A stretch of 64,000 bases of DNA from Pantoea sp. GD03673 (GTDB taxonomy: Bacteria; Pseudomonadota; Gammaproteobacteria; Enterobacterales; Enterobacteriaceae), in the NCBI RefSeq assembly GCF_029844725.1, contig NZ_JAOCKJ010000002.1:186001-250000 (forward strand). Direction: 5' to 3'. A model generated the notes under the pieces. The model was not told where the DNA came from, did not search any database, and saw only the letters and a list, made by a program, of their open reading frames with translations. Position 1 is the stretch's first letter. Each line of letters begins with the position of its first letter. Both the position numbers and the translations under genes were made by a program. Shown here one piece after another: positions 51,798 through 62,440 of the stretch.

Positions 51798-53318
51798 TTA
51801 CGGCCTTGTAGTTGAAATTGAAGCGGTAAACCACTGCTGAATATTGCTCATGGCAGCGTGCGAAGTATCCAGAATCGGCTGTGGATAGACGCCCAGCAGC
51901 ACCAGCAGCACCACCAGAACACCGATGGTCATAAATTCACGCGGTGACATGCCTGGCAGCGGATCTTTCGATTTCGCTTCGCCGTAGTAAGCGCGCTGCA
52001 TCATCACCAGCGAGTAAACGGAGGCGAACACCAGACCAAAGGTTGCGATGATGATAATCATCGGCACCACCTGGAAGCTGCCGGTCAGAATCATAAATTC
52101 GCCGACGAAGTTACCGGTGCCTGGCATACCAAGGTTGGCAACTGCAAAGAACAGCGACAGACCCGGAATCCATTTGATGCGCGACCACAGGCCCCCCATC
52201 TGACGCATATCGCGGGTATGTAAACGCTCATACAGCTGACCACACAGAATGAAGAGTGCCGCAGCCGACAGACCGTGCGCAATCATCTGGATGACCGCAC
52301 CCTGCAGCGCCAGCTGGCTGCCGGTGTAGATGGCAATCAGTACAAAGCCCATGTGCGAAATAGAGGTGTACGCAATCAGACGCTTGATATCGGTCTGTGA
52401 GAAGGCCATCCAGGCACCGTAGAAGATACCAATGATGCCTAACCACATGGCGATTGGCGCAAACTCCGCCGACGCGTTCGGGAACAGCGGCAGGCTGAAA
52501 CGCAGTAAACCGTATGCCGCGGTTTTCAGCAGGATACCCGCCAGGTCAACCGAACCGGCCGTAGGCGCCTGACTGTGCGCATCCGGCAGCCAGCCGTGCA
52601 ACGGCACCACCGGCATCTTGACCGCAAAGGCGATAAAGAAGCCCAGCATCAGCAGATATTCAACACCGCTCGACATTGGCGTCTGCAGCAGCTGTTCATA
52701 GTTGAATGTCCAGACGCCGGTCGCGTTGTAGTGAACAAACACCAGGCCCAGAATCGCAATCAGCATCACCAGACCCGACGCCTGGGTGTAGATGAAGAAT
52801 TTGGTCGCGGCGGAAATACGGGTTTTGCCGTCTGATGCTTTATGACCCCAGAGCGCGATGAGGAAGTACATCGGCACCAGCATCATTTCCCAGAAGAAGA
52901 AGAACAGGAACAGGTCGATGGAGAGGAATACGCCAATCACGCCGCCCAGGATCCACATCAGGTTCAGGTGGAAGAAGCCCTGATACTTTGAAATCTCATT
53001 CCAGGAACAGAGAACGGCCATCAGACCCAGCAGGCCGGTCAGCACCACCATCAGCAGCGACAGGCCATCAATGGCTAAATGGAAGCTGATGCCGAAGCGT
53101 GGGATCCACGGAACGGAGAAACTTGACTGCCACTGCGGAATGCCCGCTGCCTGCGTCAGTGAATAGCCTCCCTGCAACCAGAGTTGCAGCGAAAGCGCCA
53201 ACGTCAGCCCCATGGTGATCAGCGCGATCCAGCGTGGCACCTTCGCGCCAAGGCGCTCAGTAAGCCAGCAGATCAGACCGCCGACGAAGGGTATGATAAT
53301 TAGCCAAGGTAATAACAC
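51798..53318 (-). CDS. nuoM: Complex I subunit M (antiporter-like)
   Basis: Proton-pumping membrane subunit, 506 residues, starting at a GTG (53318-53316) with AAGGGAAG upstream. Landmarks: LFFFFWEMMLVPMYFLIALWG, containing the conserved Glu; KMPVVPLHGWLPDAHSQAPTAGS; and SQTDIKRLIAYTSISHMGFVLI. It follows an unusually long 204-base gap after nuoL. Confidence 0.97.
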   Translation of the reverse strand: MLLPWLIIIPFVGGLICWLTERLGAKVPRWIALITMGLTLALSLQLWLQGGYSLTQAAGIPQWQSSFSVPWIPRFGISFHLAIDGLSLLMVVLTGLLGLMAVLCSWNEISKYQGFFHLNLMWILGGVIGVFLSIDLFLFFFFWEMMLVPMYFLIALWGHKASDGKTRISAATKFFIYTQASGLVMLIAILGLVFVHYNATGVWTFNYEQLLQTPMSSGVEYLLMLGFFIAFAVKMPVVPLHGWLPDAHSQAPTAGSVDLAGILLKTAAYGLLRFSLPLFPNASAEFAPIAMWLGIIGIFYGAWMAFSQTDIKRLIAYTSISHMGFVLIAIYTGSQLALQGAVIQMIAHGLSAAALFILCGQLYERLHTRDMRQMGGLWSRIKWIPGLSLFFAVANLGMPGTGNFVGEFMILTGSFQVVPMIIIIATFGLVFASVYSLVMMQRAYYGEAKSKDPLPGMSPREFMTIGVLVVLLVLLGVYPQPILDTSHAAMSNIQQWFTASISTTRP

Positions 53319-53522
53319 GGCACACTTCCCTTATATTTCCTTTTCTGAGCTATCTTACTTGCCATTTTCAACCCCGGCAGTGCCCGCAATCCTCACATAC
53401 CTCGGTATGCTCCGGTTGCTGTGCGCTGGCGGTGATGAAACTGGCTGCGACGATAACGCTCATTACTCAGGTTATTTTGACATTCTTCATTGGGGTGAGC
53501 GAACTCACCCCGCTCATCAATC
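53319..53522 (-). repeat. Palindromic intergenic element between nuoL and nuoM
   Basis: 204 bases in an operon whose other junctions mostly overlap or are under 12 bases. It contains GGGGTGAG(CGAA)CTCACCCC (53492-53511), 11 bases after the nuoL stop and without a T run. It also has CATACC/GGTATG (53396-53401, 53404-53409) inside a GC-rich stretch that looks like a dispersed enterobacterial repeat. Likely effects are mRNA stabilisation or uneven expression of nuoMN. Confidence 0.6.
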
Positions 53523-55358
53523 TTAAATCACCAGCAGCAGAGCCAGCACCAGCACGGCACCCACGCTCATTGACGCAACGTACCAGCGCAGGTAGCCGTT
53601 CTCACTGACCACCAGGCCTTTGTTGGCAATGCGTGACAGCAGCGCAGGCAGGTTCATCAGTCCATTCAGTGGGTCACGCTTCAGCAGCCACGCAATACCC
53701 AGGTAAGGTTTGACGAACACTTTATCGTAGAGCCAGTCGAAGCCCCAGGCCGCAAACCACCAGGTGCCAAAGAAGCGGCCTGGCGCACTGTTTGCGATAC
53801 GGGTTACCAGCTCACGTTTGCCCAGCCACAGCGCGGCAGCAATCAGAATGCCGACAATCGCCACCACGCCCGAAGTGATTTCCAGTCCCACTTTGCCCGC
53901 TTCACCGAACTCATTGGCTGGCAGCACACCCGCCAGCGGCGGCGTAATCAGCGCACCAATAAAGGTGGAGAGCACCAGCAGCACAATCAGCGGCAGATGA
54001 TGGGTAATGCCCTTACCGGCGTGTGCATGAATCTTCTCTTCACCGTGGAACACGATGAAGATCATGCGGAAGGTATAGATAGAGGTCAGGAACGCCCCCA
54101 CCAGACCCGCTACCATCAGATTGATGTGACCGTTAGCCAGTGCGCCAAACAGAATTTCATCTTTACTGTAGAAGCCCGCCGTAATCAGCGGCAGTGCCGC
54201 CAGCGCCGCGCCGCCCACCAGGAAGCAGGTGTAGACCAGCGGAATGCTCTTACGCAGGCCGCCCATTTTGAAGATGTTCTGCTCGTGATGGCAGGCCAGA
54301 ATCACTGAACCCGAGGAGAGGAACAGTAACGCTTTAAAGAAGGCGTGCGTCATGAGATGGAAAATCGCCGCATCCCACGCCTGAACGCCCAGTGCCAGGA
54401 ACATGTATCCGATCTGGCTCATGGTGGAGTAAGCGAGAACACGTTTGATGTCGGTCTGCACCAGCGCGGCAAAGCCCGCCAGCACCAGCGTAATTGCCCC
54501 GACAATCCCGACCAGATGCAGCACTTCCGGCGTCAGCAGGAACAGGCCATGACTCCGGGCAATCAGGTAAACACCCGCCGTCACCATGGTCGCGGCGTGG
54601 ATCAGTGCGGATACCGGCGTCGGACCGGCCATCGCATCTGCCAGCCAGGTCTGTAACGGCAGCTGTGCTGATTTACCGACCGCGCCACCCAGCAGCATCA
54701 GCGTTGCCCACTGCAGCATATGGTTGTCTGCGGCAAAGTGTGCCGGTGCCAGCGCCATCATTTCGCGGAAGTTCAGCGTGCCCAGCTCGTTGTAGAGAAT
54801 GAACAGGCCGAACGCCAGGAAGACGTCGCCAACGCGGGTGATGATAAACGCTTTCATCGCCGCTTTGCCGTTTTCCGGGTTGCTGTAGTAGAAGCCGATC
54901 AGCAGATAAGAGCAAAGCCCTACCCCTTCCCAGCCCAGATACATCAGCATCAGGTTATCGGCCAGCACCAGAACCACCATGCTGGCGATAAACAGGTTGG
55001 TATAGGCGAAGAAGCGGGAGTAGCCCTCTTCACCGCGCATGTACCAGGAGGCGAACATGTGAATGAAGAAGCCAACACCGGTAACCACCGACAGCATGGT
55101 CAGCGACAGGCCGTCCAGCGTCAGGTTCACCTTCATGTCGAAGTTGCCGACATGCATCCACGTCCAGAGTGACTGGGTATAGGCTTGCTGACCATTGGCG
55201 AAGAAGTCGAAACCGAGCATCAATGTAGTCAGTGCCGCCAGACCTACCGATCCCATACCTACCGTGGCCGACAGGTTCTCTGACCAGCGACCGCGGGAAA
55301 ACGCCAACAGCAGAAAGCCGATCAGCGGAAACAAGACAGTTAAATAGAGAAGATTCAT
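53523..55358 (-). CDS. nuoL: Complex I subunit L (antiporter-like, lateral helix)
   Basis: Most distal proton pump of complex I. Its 611 residues (E. coli 613) form an antiporter core with [19 protein letters not shown] (Glu in the helix), [30 protein letters not shown] and [21 protein letters not shown]-terminal extension (about 490-590) forms the long lateral helix. Its ATG overlaps the nuoK stop by four bases. Confidence 0.97.
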   Translation of the reverse strand: MNLLYLTVLFPLIGFLLLAFSRGRWSENLSATVGMGSVGLAALTTLMLGFDFFANGQQAYTQSLWTWMHVGNFDMKVNLTLDGLSLTMLSVVTGVGFFIHMFASWYMRGEEGYSRFFAYTNLFIASMVVLVLADNLMLMYLGWEGVGLCSYLLIGFYYSNPENGKAAMKAFIITRVGDVFLAFGLFILYNELGTLNFREMMALAPAHFAADNHMLQWATLMLLGGAVGKSAQLPLQTWLADAMAGPTPVSALIHAATMVTAGVYLIARSHGLFLLTPEVLHLVGIVGAITLVLAGFAALVQTDIKRVLAYSTMSQIGYMFLALGVQAWDAAIFHLMTHAFFKALLFLSSGSVILACHHEQNIFKMGGLRKSIPLVYTCFLVGGAALAALPLITAGFYSKDEILFGALANGHINLMVAGLVGAFLTSIYTFRMIFIVFHGEEKIHAHAGKGITHHLPLIVLLVLSTFIGALITPPLAGVLPANEFGEAGKVGLEITSGVVAIVGILIAAALWLGKRELVTRIANSAPGRFFGTWWFAAWGFDWLYDKVFVKPYLGIAWLLKRDPLNGLMNLPALLSRIANKGLVVSENGYLRWYVASMSVGAVLVLALLLVI

Positions 55359-55657
55359 CCGCGCATCTCGCTCACAGTATCAATGTTCAGCGTCTGACGA
55401 CGACGATAGAGCTGAAGCAGCAGTGCCAGACCAATACTGGCTTCCGCTGCTGCCAGGCTGATGGCCAGAATGTACATCACCTGTCCATCGGCCTGACCCC
55501 AATAGCTCCCGGCAACCACCAGGGCTAACGCGGCGGCGTTGATCATGATTTCAAGGCCGATCAGCATAAACAGCAGATTGCGGCGTATGACCAGCGACGT
55601 CAGTCCAAGGACAAACAGCACGGCAGCAAGAATCAATCCATGTTGTAACGGGATCAT
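55355..55657 (-). CDS. nuoK: Complex I subunit K
   Basis: Three-helix membrane subunit of 100 residues. The conserved Glu residues needed for proton coupling lie in [17 protein letters not shown] and [17 protein letters not shown]. The start overlaps the nuoJ stop and the stop overlaps the nuoL start (ATGA at both ends). Confidence 0.97.
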   Translation of the reverse strand: MIPLQHGLILAAVLFVLGLTSLVIRRNLLFMLIGLEIMINAAALALVVAGSYWGQADGQVMYILAISLAAAEASIGLALLLQLYRRRQTLNIDTVSEMRG

Positions 55658-56205
55658 GCGTTCTCCTTTTTCACCTGAGCGGCGTCAGCATTACGGTTAC
55701 TCAGGACTTCGCCCTGACGCTCTTCACGACCGATATGGAACGCCACGACCAGACCGGCCAGCAGCAACATCGACGCCAGTTCAACCGCCAGCACGTAAGG
55801 ACCAAACAGGCTGATGCCGACCGCTTTGGCGTCAATGATAGTGCCATCGATCCCCTGGTCATTGGCTGTCAGGATGGCGTAGATCATAACCACCAGCAGC
55901 AGCAATGAGACGATGCCCGGACCAATCCACAATGACGGGCTGAGCCACTCACGCTCCTGCTTCTCGGTCTGTTTGCCCAGGTTCAGCATCATGACCACGA
56001 AGACGAACAGCACCATGATGGCCCCGGCGTAGACGATGATCTCCAGCGCACCGGCAAAATAGGCACCCATCGAGAAGAAGACACCGGCGATCGATAACAG
56101 CGAAACGATCAGGTACAGCAACGCATGTACCGGATTAGTGTGGGTAATGACGCGCAACGTCGTCAGCACCGCCACCAGTCCGCAAAGATAAAACGCAAAT
56201 TCCAT
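55654..56205 (-). CDS. nuoJ: Complex I subunit J
   Basis: Membrane subunit with five helices, including the pi-bulge helix ([16 protein letters not shown]) near the quinone-coupling path. I use the ATG at 56205 ([17 protein letters not shown]), preceded by AAGGAG; it gives 183 residues (E. coli 184). A longer reading from 56286 overlaps nuoI and lacks a ribosome-binding site. Ten bases separate it from nuoI. Confidence 0.96.
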   Translation of the reverse strand: MEFAFYLCGLVAVLTTLRVITHTNPVHALLYLIVSLLSIAGVFFSMGAYFAGALEIIVYAGAIMVLFVFVVMMLNLGKQTEKQEREWLSPSLWIGPGIVSLLLLVVMIYAILTANDQGIDGTIIDAKAVGISLFGPYVLAVELASMLLLAGLVVAFHIGREERQGEVLSNRNADAAQVKKENA

Positions 56206-56215
56206 GCCTTGCTCC

Positions 56216-56758
56216 TTAAGGTAATAAGCCTTTGACGTCGATAGGCTTCGCTTCGTTTTCCGCTTCGCCCTTATCTTTACCGTCAATCGCCATACCTGCC
56301 ATGCGGTAGAAGTTGTACTCCGGATATTTACCCGGTCCCGAAATCAGCAGATCGTCCTTCTCATACACCAGATCCTGGCGCTTAAACTCACCCAGTTCGA
56401 AATCGGGGGTCAGCTGAATCGCCGTGGTCGGACAGGCTTCCTCACACATGCCGCAGAAGATGCAGCGTGAGAAGTTGATGCGGAAGAACTCCGGGTACCA
56501 GCGGCCATCTTTGGTTTCTGCTTTCTGCAGCGAAATACAGCCCACCGGGCAGGCAACCGCACACAGGTTACAGGCAACGCAACGCTCCTGACCGTCCGGA
56601 TCGCGGGTTAACACGATGCGGCCACGATAGCGAGGTGGCAGATAAACCGGCTCTTCCGGGTACATCTGCGTTTCACGTTTGGCGAAGGCATGAAGCCCGA
56701 TCAGCCAGATACTGCGAACTGTCGTGCCAAAGCCAACGACAATATCTTTCAAAGTCAT
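56216..56758 (-). CDS. nuoI: Complex I subunit I, 2x[4Fe-4S]
   Basis: Peripheral-arm subunit carrying clusters N6a and N6b, which pass electrons toward N2. It has 180 residues. Ligand cysteines are 60, 63, 66 and 109 for one cluster and 99, 102, 105 and 70 for the other ([24 protein letters not shown]). Eleven bases separate it from nuoH. Confidence 0.97.
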   Translation of the reverse strand: MTLKDIVVGFGTTVRSIWLIGLHAFAKRETQMYPEEPVYLPPRYRGRIVLTRDPDGQERCVACNLCAVACPVGCISLQKAETKDGRWYPEFFRINFSRCIFCGMCEEACPTTAIQLTPDFELGEFKRQDLVYEKDDLLISGPGKYPEYNFYRMAGMAIDGKDKGEAENEAKPIDVKGLLP

Positions 56759-56769
56759 TTGTTAACCCC

Positions 56770-57747
56770 TTACGGCGCTGTGTAGAGAATCACTGCGGCA
56801 GTCGCCAGCAGGTTCAACAGCGTCAACGGCAGACACACTTTCCAGCCGAATGACAGCACCTGGTCATAGCGTGGACGCGGAAGCGCAGCACGGATCAGGA
56901 TGAACATCATCATAAAGAACGCCGTTTTCAGGGCGAACCAGATGAACGGCGGCAGGAAAGGTCCATGCCAGCCACCAAAGAACAGCGTTACGATCAGCGC
57001 TGAAACGGTGGTAATCGCCACATATTCGCCGACAAAGAACAGGCCGAATTTCATACCGGCATATTCAATGTGATAACCGTCCGCCAGTTCCTGCTCCGCT
57101 TCTGGCTGGTCGAAAGGATGACGGTGACACACCGCTACGCCAGCAATACAGAAGGTCACGAAACCGAAGAACTGCGGAATAATGTTCCACAGATGCGTCT
57201 GGCTGTTGACGATATCGTTCATGTTGAACGAGCCTGCCTGCGCGACCACACCCATCAGCGACAGACCCAGAAACACTTCGTAGCTCAGGGTCTGCGCCGA
57301 GGCGCGCATCGCACCCAGCAACGAGTATTTGTTGTTACTCGACCAGCCAGCAAACAGCACTGCGTAAACCGCCAGGCCTGCCATCATCAGGAAGAACAGC
57401 AGACCGATGTTCAGGTCTGTCACCATCCAGGTTGGCGAAACCGGCACGATAGCAAAGGCCAGCAGCAGAGAAACAAACGCGATAACCGGCGCAAGGGTAA
57501 AGATAAAGCGGTCGGTAAACGGCGGAACCCAGTCCTCTTTAAAGAACATTTTGATCATATCCGCCACCAGCTGCAGCGAGCCGCCCCAGCCTACGCGGTT
57601 GGGTCCGTAACGGTTCTGGAACAGGCCGAGCAGACGACGCTCGGCGAAGCTCATGAACGCGCCGCAGGCCACAACCACCAGCAGAATGACGATGGCTTTA
57701 ACAATGGCCAGCAGAATGTCGATAACGTCCGGTGTTAACCAGCTCAT
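56770..57747 (-). CDS. nuoH: Complex I subunit H
   Basis: Membrane subunit that forms much of the quinone chamber and the start of the proton path. It has 325 residues in eight helices. Characteristic segments are [20 protein letters not shown] near the N-terminus and [31 protein letters not shown] with the conserved acidic cluster. The start overlaps the nuoG stop by four bases. Confidence 0.97.
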   Translation of the reverse strand: MSWLTPDVIDILLAIVKAIVILLVVVACGAFMSFAERRLLGLFQNRYGPNRVGWGGSLQLVADMIKMFFKEDWVPPFTDRFIFTLAPVIAFVSLLLAFAIVPVSPTWMVTDLNIGLLFFLMMAGLAVYAVLFAGWSSNNKYSLLGAMRASAQTLSYEVFLGLSLMGVVAQAGSFNMNDIVNSQTHLWNIIPQFFGFVTFCIAGVAVCHRHPFDQPEAEQELADGYHIEYAGMKFGLFFVGEYVAITTVSALIVTLFFGGWHGPFLPPFIWFALKTAFFMMMFILIRAALPRPRYDQVLSFGWKVCLPLTLLNLLATAAVILYTAP

Positions 57748-60467
57748 TGCGCCGCCTCCTGCAGAGTGTCAATTTTACCGTTCGCCAGGAATGGCGGAAC
57801 GCCCGGCATACCCAGCGGCAGACCAATCTGTCCCGCCTGCAGTGACGCCGAGAAACGAACCGGCAGAAGCACTGTCTCACCGGCACAGCTGAACTCTACC
57901 GCCGCGCCATTGTTGACGCCCAGCTTCGCTGCATCCTCCGGGTTAATCACCAGGGCTGGCTGCGCCATACGCTGCTGGAAGACCGGTGAACGCTGTGACA
58001 TCTCTTCGCTGCCGAACAGGCGGTGCAGAGGAGCCACGCGCCACTGCGCCTCGCTGACAAAAGCGGCAGGTACAGCAGAGAACCACGGTAACTGACCGGC
58101 GCTGGCTTCAAACAGGCGTACGCCCGGATCGCCATGACGCAGTTTGCCGCCCACTTCTGCCTGGAACTTGTTCCACGCCTGCGGGGAGTTCCAGCCTGGT
58201 GCCCAGGCAAACGGAATCTGTGAACGCGGTGCCGATGGCTGGTTGTTCCCTTCCATCGAGAAGGCGAACATCGTGTCCTGATCCTGCGGCTGACGCGGTT
58301 CATGAACGCTGATGTTGGCACGCGCGGCGGTACGACCACTGGCGCGGATTGGAGAACGTGACAGCTTCTGACCCCGGATACGGAAGCTGGCATCAGGTGC
58401 CGCCTCTTTGATACCCGCCAGCTGCGGCAGACGGGTGACTACCGCATCGATCACGTGATCAAGCTGCGTCCAGTCCACGTGACGGCTTTCCAGCGTGCTG
58501 TGCAGCGAGTGCAGCCAGCGCCAGCTTTCCAGCATCACAATGCTGTTGTCGTAATAGGCCGGATCGTAAACCTGGAAGAAGCGCTGAGCGCGGCCTTCGT
58601 GGTTTATGGAAGTACCATCGCTTTCGGCGAAGCTGGCGGTTGATAACACCAGACCGGCTTTCTCCAGCGTCGCGGTACGCTGATGATCCACCACGATCAC
58701 GTTAGTGCTCTGGGCCAGTGCCGCATCCACCAGCGCTTTTGGCGCATGGCGATAAAGGTCATTTTCCAGAACCACCAGCGCATCGGCTTCACCGTTGCTC
58801 AGCTGTTCCAGCGCCTGCTCCAGCGGATTGCCGCCGATCATGCCCAGCCCGATGCTGTTCGCGTGACCGGCCAGCAGAGTAATGCCGACATCTGCGCCGC
58901 GTGCCTTCAGGGCTTTCGCCACGTTGGCTGCAGCTTCAATCATTGCGCTGCTGCCTGAGTGGGTACCGGAAATGATTAAAGGTTTTTTCGCACCGGCCAG
59001 GGCCTGCACGACAACATCCATTTTCCCGCTGAGCTTGCTGTCAAAATCGGTTACCGCAGGGGCAGATTCATCCAGCGCACTGGCGATAGCGAAGCCAAGC
59101 CGCGCCTGATCGTCAACCGGCGCACGATAGCTCCAGGCTGCGATATCATCCAGACGGGTTTCATCAACGTGGGTAACAAACAGCGGATGTTTGGCATTCT
59201 GACCAATGTTCAGAATCGCAGCGATCTGCCAGTCTGCCACTTTCTGCGCCGCCGCCATATCACGCGCTTTGCCTTTTACCGCCTGGCGAACAGAAAGCGC
59301 TACGCGTGCACCCACCTGCGTCAGGTCTTCACCCAGCACCAGCACCGCATCGTAGCTTTCGATTTCACGCAGCGACGGCGTGTAGATACCGCCCTCACGC
59401 AGGACTTTCAGCATCAGTTCAAGACGAGCCTGCTCATCCGCTGGCATGCCGGTTGAGAAGTTCTCTGCACCCACCAGTTCACGCAGGGCGAAGTTACTTT
59501 CAATGCTGGCGCGCGGCGAGCCGATACCCACTACTTTTTTCGCCTGACGCAGCAAATCTGCACCGGCGTTAACCGCCTGCTCTGCGTTCAGTGTTACCCA
59601 GTCGTTGCCGCGCAGCAGCATTGGCTGGCGTGGACGATCTTTACGGTTTACGTAGCCATAGCCAAAGCGGCCACGGTCACACAGGAAGTAGTGGTTTACG
59701 GTGCCGTTATACCGGTTTTCGATACGGCGTAACTCACCATAACGCTCACCCGGGCTGGTGTTACAGCCGACACTGCACTGCTGGCAGATACTCGGCGCAA
59801 ACTGCATATCCCATTTACGGTTGTAGCGTTCAGAGTGCGTTTTATCGGTGAACACGCCGGTCGGGCAGATTTCAACCAGGTTACCGGAAAACTCGCTTTC
59901 CAGCGTGCCATCTTCCGGGCGACCGAAGTAGACGTTGTCGTGCGCGCCGTAGACACCCAGATCTTTGCCGTCGGCATAATCTTTGTAATAACGCACGCAG
60001 CGGTAACAGGCGATACAGCGGTTCATCTCGTGGGAGATGAACGGGCCGAGATCCTGATTACGGTGGGTACGCTTGGTGAAGCGATAGCGGCGGAAGCTGT
60101 GGCCGGTCATCACTGTCATATCCTGCAGATGACAGTTACCGCCCTCTTCGCAGACCGGGCAGTCGTGTGGGTGGTTGGTCATCAGCCACTCCACCACGCT
60201 TTCGCGGAACTCTTTCGCTTCGCCATCATCGATGGAGATGAATGTGCCGTCAGAGGCCGGCGTCATGCAGGACATGACGAGACGGCCGCGGGTATCTTCG
60301 GCATTCTGGAATTGCTTTACCGCACACTGGCGGCAGGCCCCAACGCTTCCCAGCGCCGGATGCCAGCAAAAGTAAGGAATATCAAGGCCCAGAGAGAGAC
60401 ATGCCTGCAGCAGGTTGTCCGCTCCGTTCACATCATACTCTTTACCGTCTACATGAATTGTAGCCAT
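57744..60467 (-). CDS. nuoG: Complex I subunit G, iron-sulfur protein
   Basis: Largest peripheral-arm subunit, 907 residues (E. coli 908). The N-terminal ferredoxin part binds N1b ([15 protein letters not shown]...C), N5 through His/Cys ([16 protein letters not shown]) and N4 ([15 protein letters not shown]). The extra enterobacterial cluster N7 has its four cysteines at CQQCSVGC and, about 28 residues on, YFLCDRG. The molybdopterin-oxidoreductase-like C-terminus has no cofactor role. It follows a 112-base gap after nuoF. Confidence 0.97.
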   Translation of the reverse strand: MATIHVDGKEYDVNGADNLLQACLSLGLDIPYFCWHPALGSVGACRQCAVKQFQNAEDTRGRLVMSCMTPASDGTFISIDDGEAKEFRESVVEWLMTNHPHDCPVCEEGGNCHLQDMTVMTGHSFRRYRFTKRTHRNQDLGPFISHEMNRCIACYRCVRYYKDYADGKDLGVYGAHDNVYFGRPEDGTLESEFSGNLVEICPTGVFTDKTHSERYNRKWDMQFAPSICQQCSVGCNTSPGERYGELRRIENRYNGTVNHYFLCDRGRFGYGYVNRKDRPRQPMLLRGNDWVTLNAEQAVNAGADLLRQAKKVVGIGSPRASIESNFALRELVGAENFSTGMPADEQARLELMLKVLREGGIYTPSLREIESYDAVLVLGEDLTQVGARVALSVRQAVKGKARDMAAAQKVADWQIAAILNIGQNAKHPLFVTHVDETRLDDIAAWSYRAPVDDQARLGFAIASALDESAPAVTDFDSKLSGKMDVVVQALAGAKKPLIISGTHSGSSAMIEAAANVAKALKARGADVGITLLAGHANSIGLGMIGGNPLEQALEQLSNGEADALVVLENDLYRHAPKALVDAALAQSTNVIVVDHQRTATLEKAGLVLSTASFAESDGTSINHEGRAQRFFQVYDPAYYDNSIVMLESWRWLHSLHSTLESRHVDWTQLDHVIDAVVTRLPQLAGIKEAAPDASFRIRGQKLSRSPIRASGRTAARANISVHEPRQPQDQDTMFAFSMEGNNQPSAPRSQIPFAWAPGWNSPQAWNKFQAEVGGKLRHGDPGVRLFEASAGQLPWFSAVPAAFVSEAQWRVAPLHRLFGSEEMSQRSPVFQQRMAQPALVINPEDAAKLGVNNGAAVEFSCAGETVLLPVRFSASLQAGQIGLPLGMPGVPPFLANGKIDTLQEAAQ

Positions 60468-60579
60468 AGTGACATGCTTCCGTAAGGCTCGTCAGAAACG
60501 AGCGTTAATCATATTCTTGCCCCGACGCACGACATTGTCGGGGCGGCGGCACCAGGCCTGTTCCGTGTGCTGCGGCGAA
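60468..60579 (-). promoter_or_regulatory. Hairpins in the nuoF-nuoG junction
   Basis: GCCCCGAC (60519-60526) / GTCGGGGC (60537-60544) and the smaller CTCGT/ACGAG (60488-60502) lie between nuoF and nuoG. There is no T run, so termination is unlikely; RNA processing or control of nuoG translation is possible. Confidence 0.5.
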
Positions 60580-61926
60580 TTACCAGCGCGCTTTCAGCAG
60601 GTTTGGCTGGATCCCGCCAATCGCGCGGGTATTGCCAAACACCTGCGGTGCCATGCCGGCTTCAAACTCTTCACGGAAATATTTAATGGCACTCTGAAGC
60701 GGCTCAACCGCACCCGGCGCATGCGCACAGAAGGTTTTACCCGGGCCAAGCTGACGGCAGAGTTGCAGTAAGGTTTCGATATCCCCTGGCTGACCCTGTT
60801 TTTGCTCCAGCGCACGCAGAATTTTTACGCTCCACGGCAGGCCGTCACGACACGGTGTACACCAGCCGCACGACTCACGCGCAAAGAACTCTTCCAGGTT
60901 ACGCACCAGCGAGACCATGTTGATCTCGTGATCGACGGCCATCGCCAGCGCGGTGCCCAGACGGCTGCCCGCTTTACCGATGCTGGCAAATTCCATCGGC
61001 AGATCCAGGTGCTGGTCGGTCAGGAAGTCGGTCCCTGCGCCACCAGGCTGCCAGGCCTTGAACTTCAGTCCGTCGCGCATGCCGCCCGCATAGTCTTCAA
61101 GGATTTCACGTGCGGTGATACCAAATGGCAGTTCCCAGACGCCGGGATTTTTAACCCGCCCGGAGAAGCCCATCATTTTGGTACCGGCATCTTCGCTTTT
61201 AGAGATGTTTTTGTACCACTCCACGCCGTTGGCCAGAATCGCCGGGACGTTGGAGAGGGTTTCCACGTTGTTGACGCAGGTCGGCTTACCCCACGCACCC
61301 GCACTCGCCGGGAATGGAGGTTTGGAACGCGGGTTAGCACGACGGCCTTCCAGTGAGTTAATCAATGCGGTTTCTTCGCCGCAGATATAACGCCCTGCGC
61401 CGGTGTGGACAATCAGCTCAAAGTCGAAGCCGGTACCCAGAATATTTTTACCGAGATAGCCCGCTTCCGTCGCTTCTGCAATCGCACGGCGCAGATGCAC
61501 CGCGGCTTCAATGTATTCGCCACGCAAGAAGATGTAGCCACGGTAAGCCTTGAGGGCAAAGGCGCTGATGAGCATCCCTTCCACCAGCTGGTGAGGCATC
61601 TGCTCCATCAGCAGGCGGTCTTTATACGTGCCTGGCTCCATCTCATCAGCGTTACACAGCAGGTAACGGATGTTCATCGACTCATCTTTCGGCATCAGAC
61701 TCCACTTCAGACCGGTAGAGAAGCCTGCACCGCCGCGCCCTTTCAGGCCTGAGTCTTTGACTGCCGCAACGATTTCATCCTGTGACATGCTTTTCAGCGC
61801 TTTTTCCGCACCGGCATAGCCGTTTTTGCTGCGGTATTCGTCAAGCCAGACAGGCTGCCTGTCGTCACGCATCCGCCAGGTCAGCGGATGGGTTTCAGCA
61901 GTGCGAATGATCTGTTTAATTGTCAT
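60580..61926 (-). CDS. nuoF: Complex I subunit F, NADH-binding
   Basis: Binds NADH and FMN and carries cluster N3; this is the electron entry site. Its 448 residues (E. coli 445) include [20 protein letters not shown] for nucleotide binding. The FMN/NADH segment is [32 protein letters not shown]. The N3 ligands are [12 protein letters not shown] plus a later Cys ([10 protein letters not shown]). The start overlaps the nuoE stop by four bases. Confidence 0.97.
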   Translation of the reverse strand: MTIKQIIRTAETHPLTWRMRDDRQPVWLDEYRSKNGYAGAEKALKSMSQDEIVAAVKDSGLKGRGGAGFSTGLKWSLMPKDESMNIRYLLCNADEMEPGTYKDRLLMEQMPHQLVEGMLISAFALKAYRGYIFLRGEYIEAAVHLRRAIAEATEAGYLGKNILGTGFDFELIVHTGAGRYICGEETALINSLEGRRANPRSKPPFPASAGAWGKPTCVNNVETLSNVPAILANGVEWYKNISKSEDAGTKMMGFSGRVKNPGVWELPFGITAREILEDYAGGMRDGLKFKAWQPGGAGTDFLTDQHLDLPMEFASIGKAGSRLGTALAMAVDHEINMVSLVRNLEEFFARESCGWCTPCRDGLPWSVKILRALEQKQGQPGDIETLLQLCRQLGPGKTFCAHAPGAVEPLQSAIKYFREEFEAGMAPQVFGNTRAIGGIQPNLLKARW

Positions 61927-62438
61927 TGATACTGCTCCAGCAAACCAGGGATGCCTTCCGGCGTCAGATGCACATGCGTGTCTTCATCCACCATCATCGT
62001 GGGTCCCTTATCGCAGTTGCCCAGACAGCAGGTTGGCAGCAGCGTAAAGCGGCCATCGGCCGTGGTCTGGCCCGGTTTGATATTCAGCTGCTGCTCCAGT
62101 GCGGACTGGATGCCCTGATAACCGGTGATATGACAGACCACGCTGTCACAGTAACGAATCACATGGCGACCCACCGGCTGACGGAAGATCTGGCTGTAAA
62201 ACGTCGCGACACCTTCAACGTCACTCGCCGGGATACCCAGTACCTCGGCGATCGCGTTGATTGCGCCGTCCGGCACCCAGCCACGCTGTTTCTGCACGAT
62301 CTTCAGCGCTTCAATGGAGGCTGCACGCGCGTCTTCATAGTGATGTTTTTCGTGCTCAATAGCGTGGTGCTCTTCCGCGCTCAGCACGAAGACCTCGTTA
62401 GGGTCGATCGTTTTAATGGCAATGTGTTGATCGTGCAT
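61923..62438 (-). CDS. nuoE: Complex I subunit E, [2Fe-2S]
   Basis: Thioredoxin-like subunit carrying off-path cluster N1a next to the FMN. It has 171 residues (E. coli 166, the difference being at the N-terminus). Ligand cysteines are in RYCDSVVCH and [13 protein letters not shown]. It starts two bases after the nuoCD stop. Confidence 0.97.
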   Translation of the reverse strand: MHDQHIAIKTIDPNEVFVLSAEEHHAIEHEKHHYEDARAASIEALKIVQKQRGWVPDGAINAIAEVLGIPASDVEGVATFYSQIFRQPVGRHVIRYCDSVVCHITGYQGIQSALEQQLNIKPGQTTADGRFTLLPTCCLGNCDKGPTMMVDEDTHVHLTPEGIPGLLEQYQ

Positions 62439-62440
62439 AA

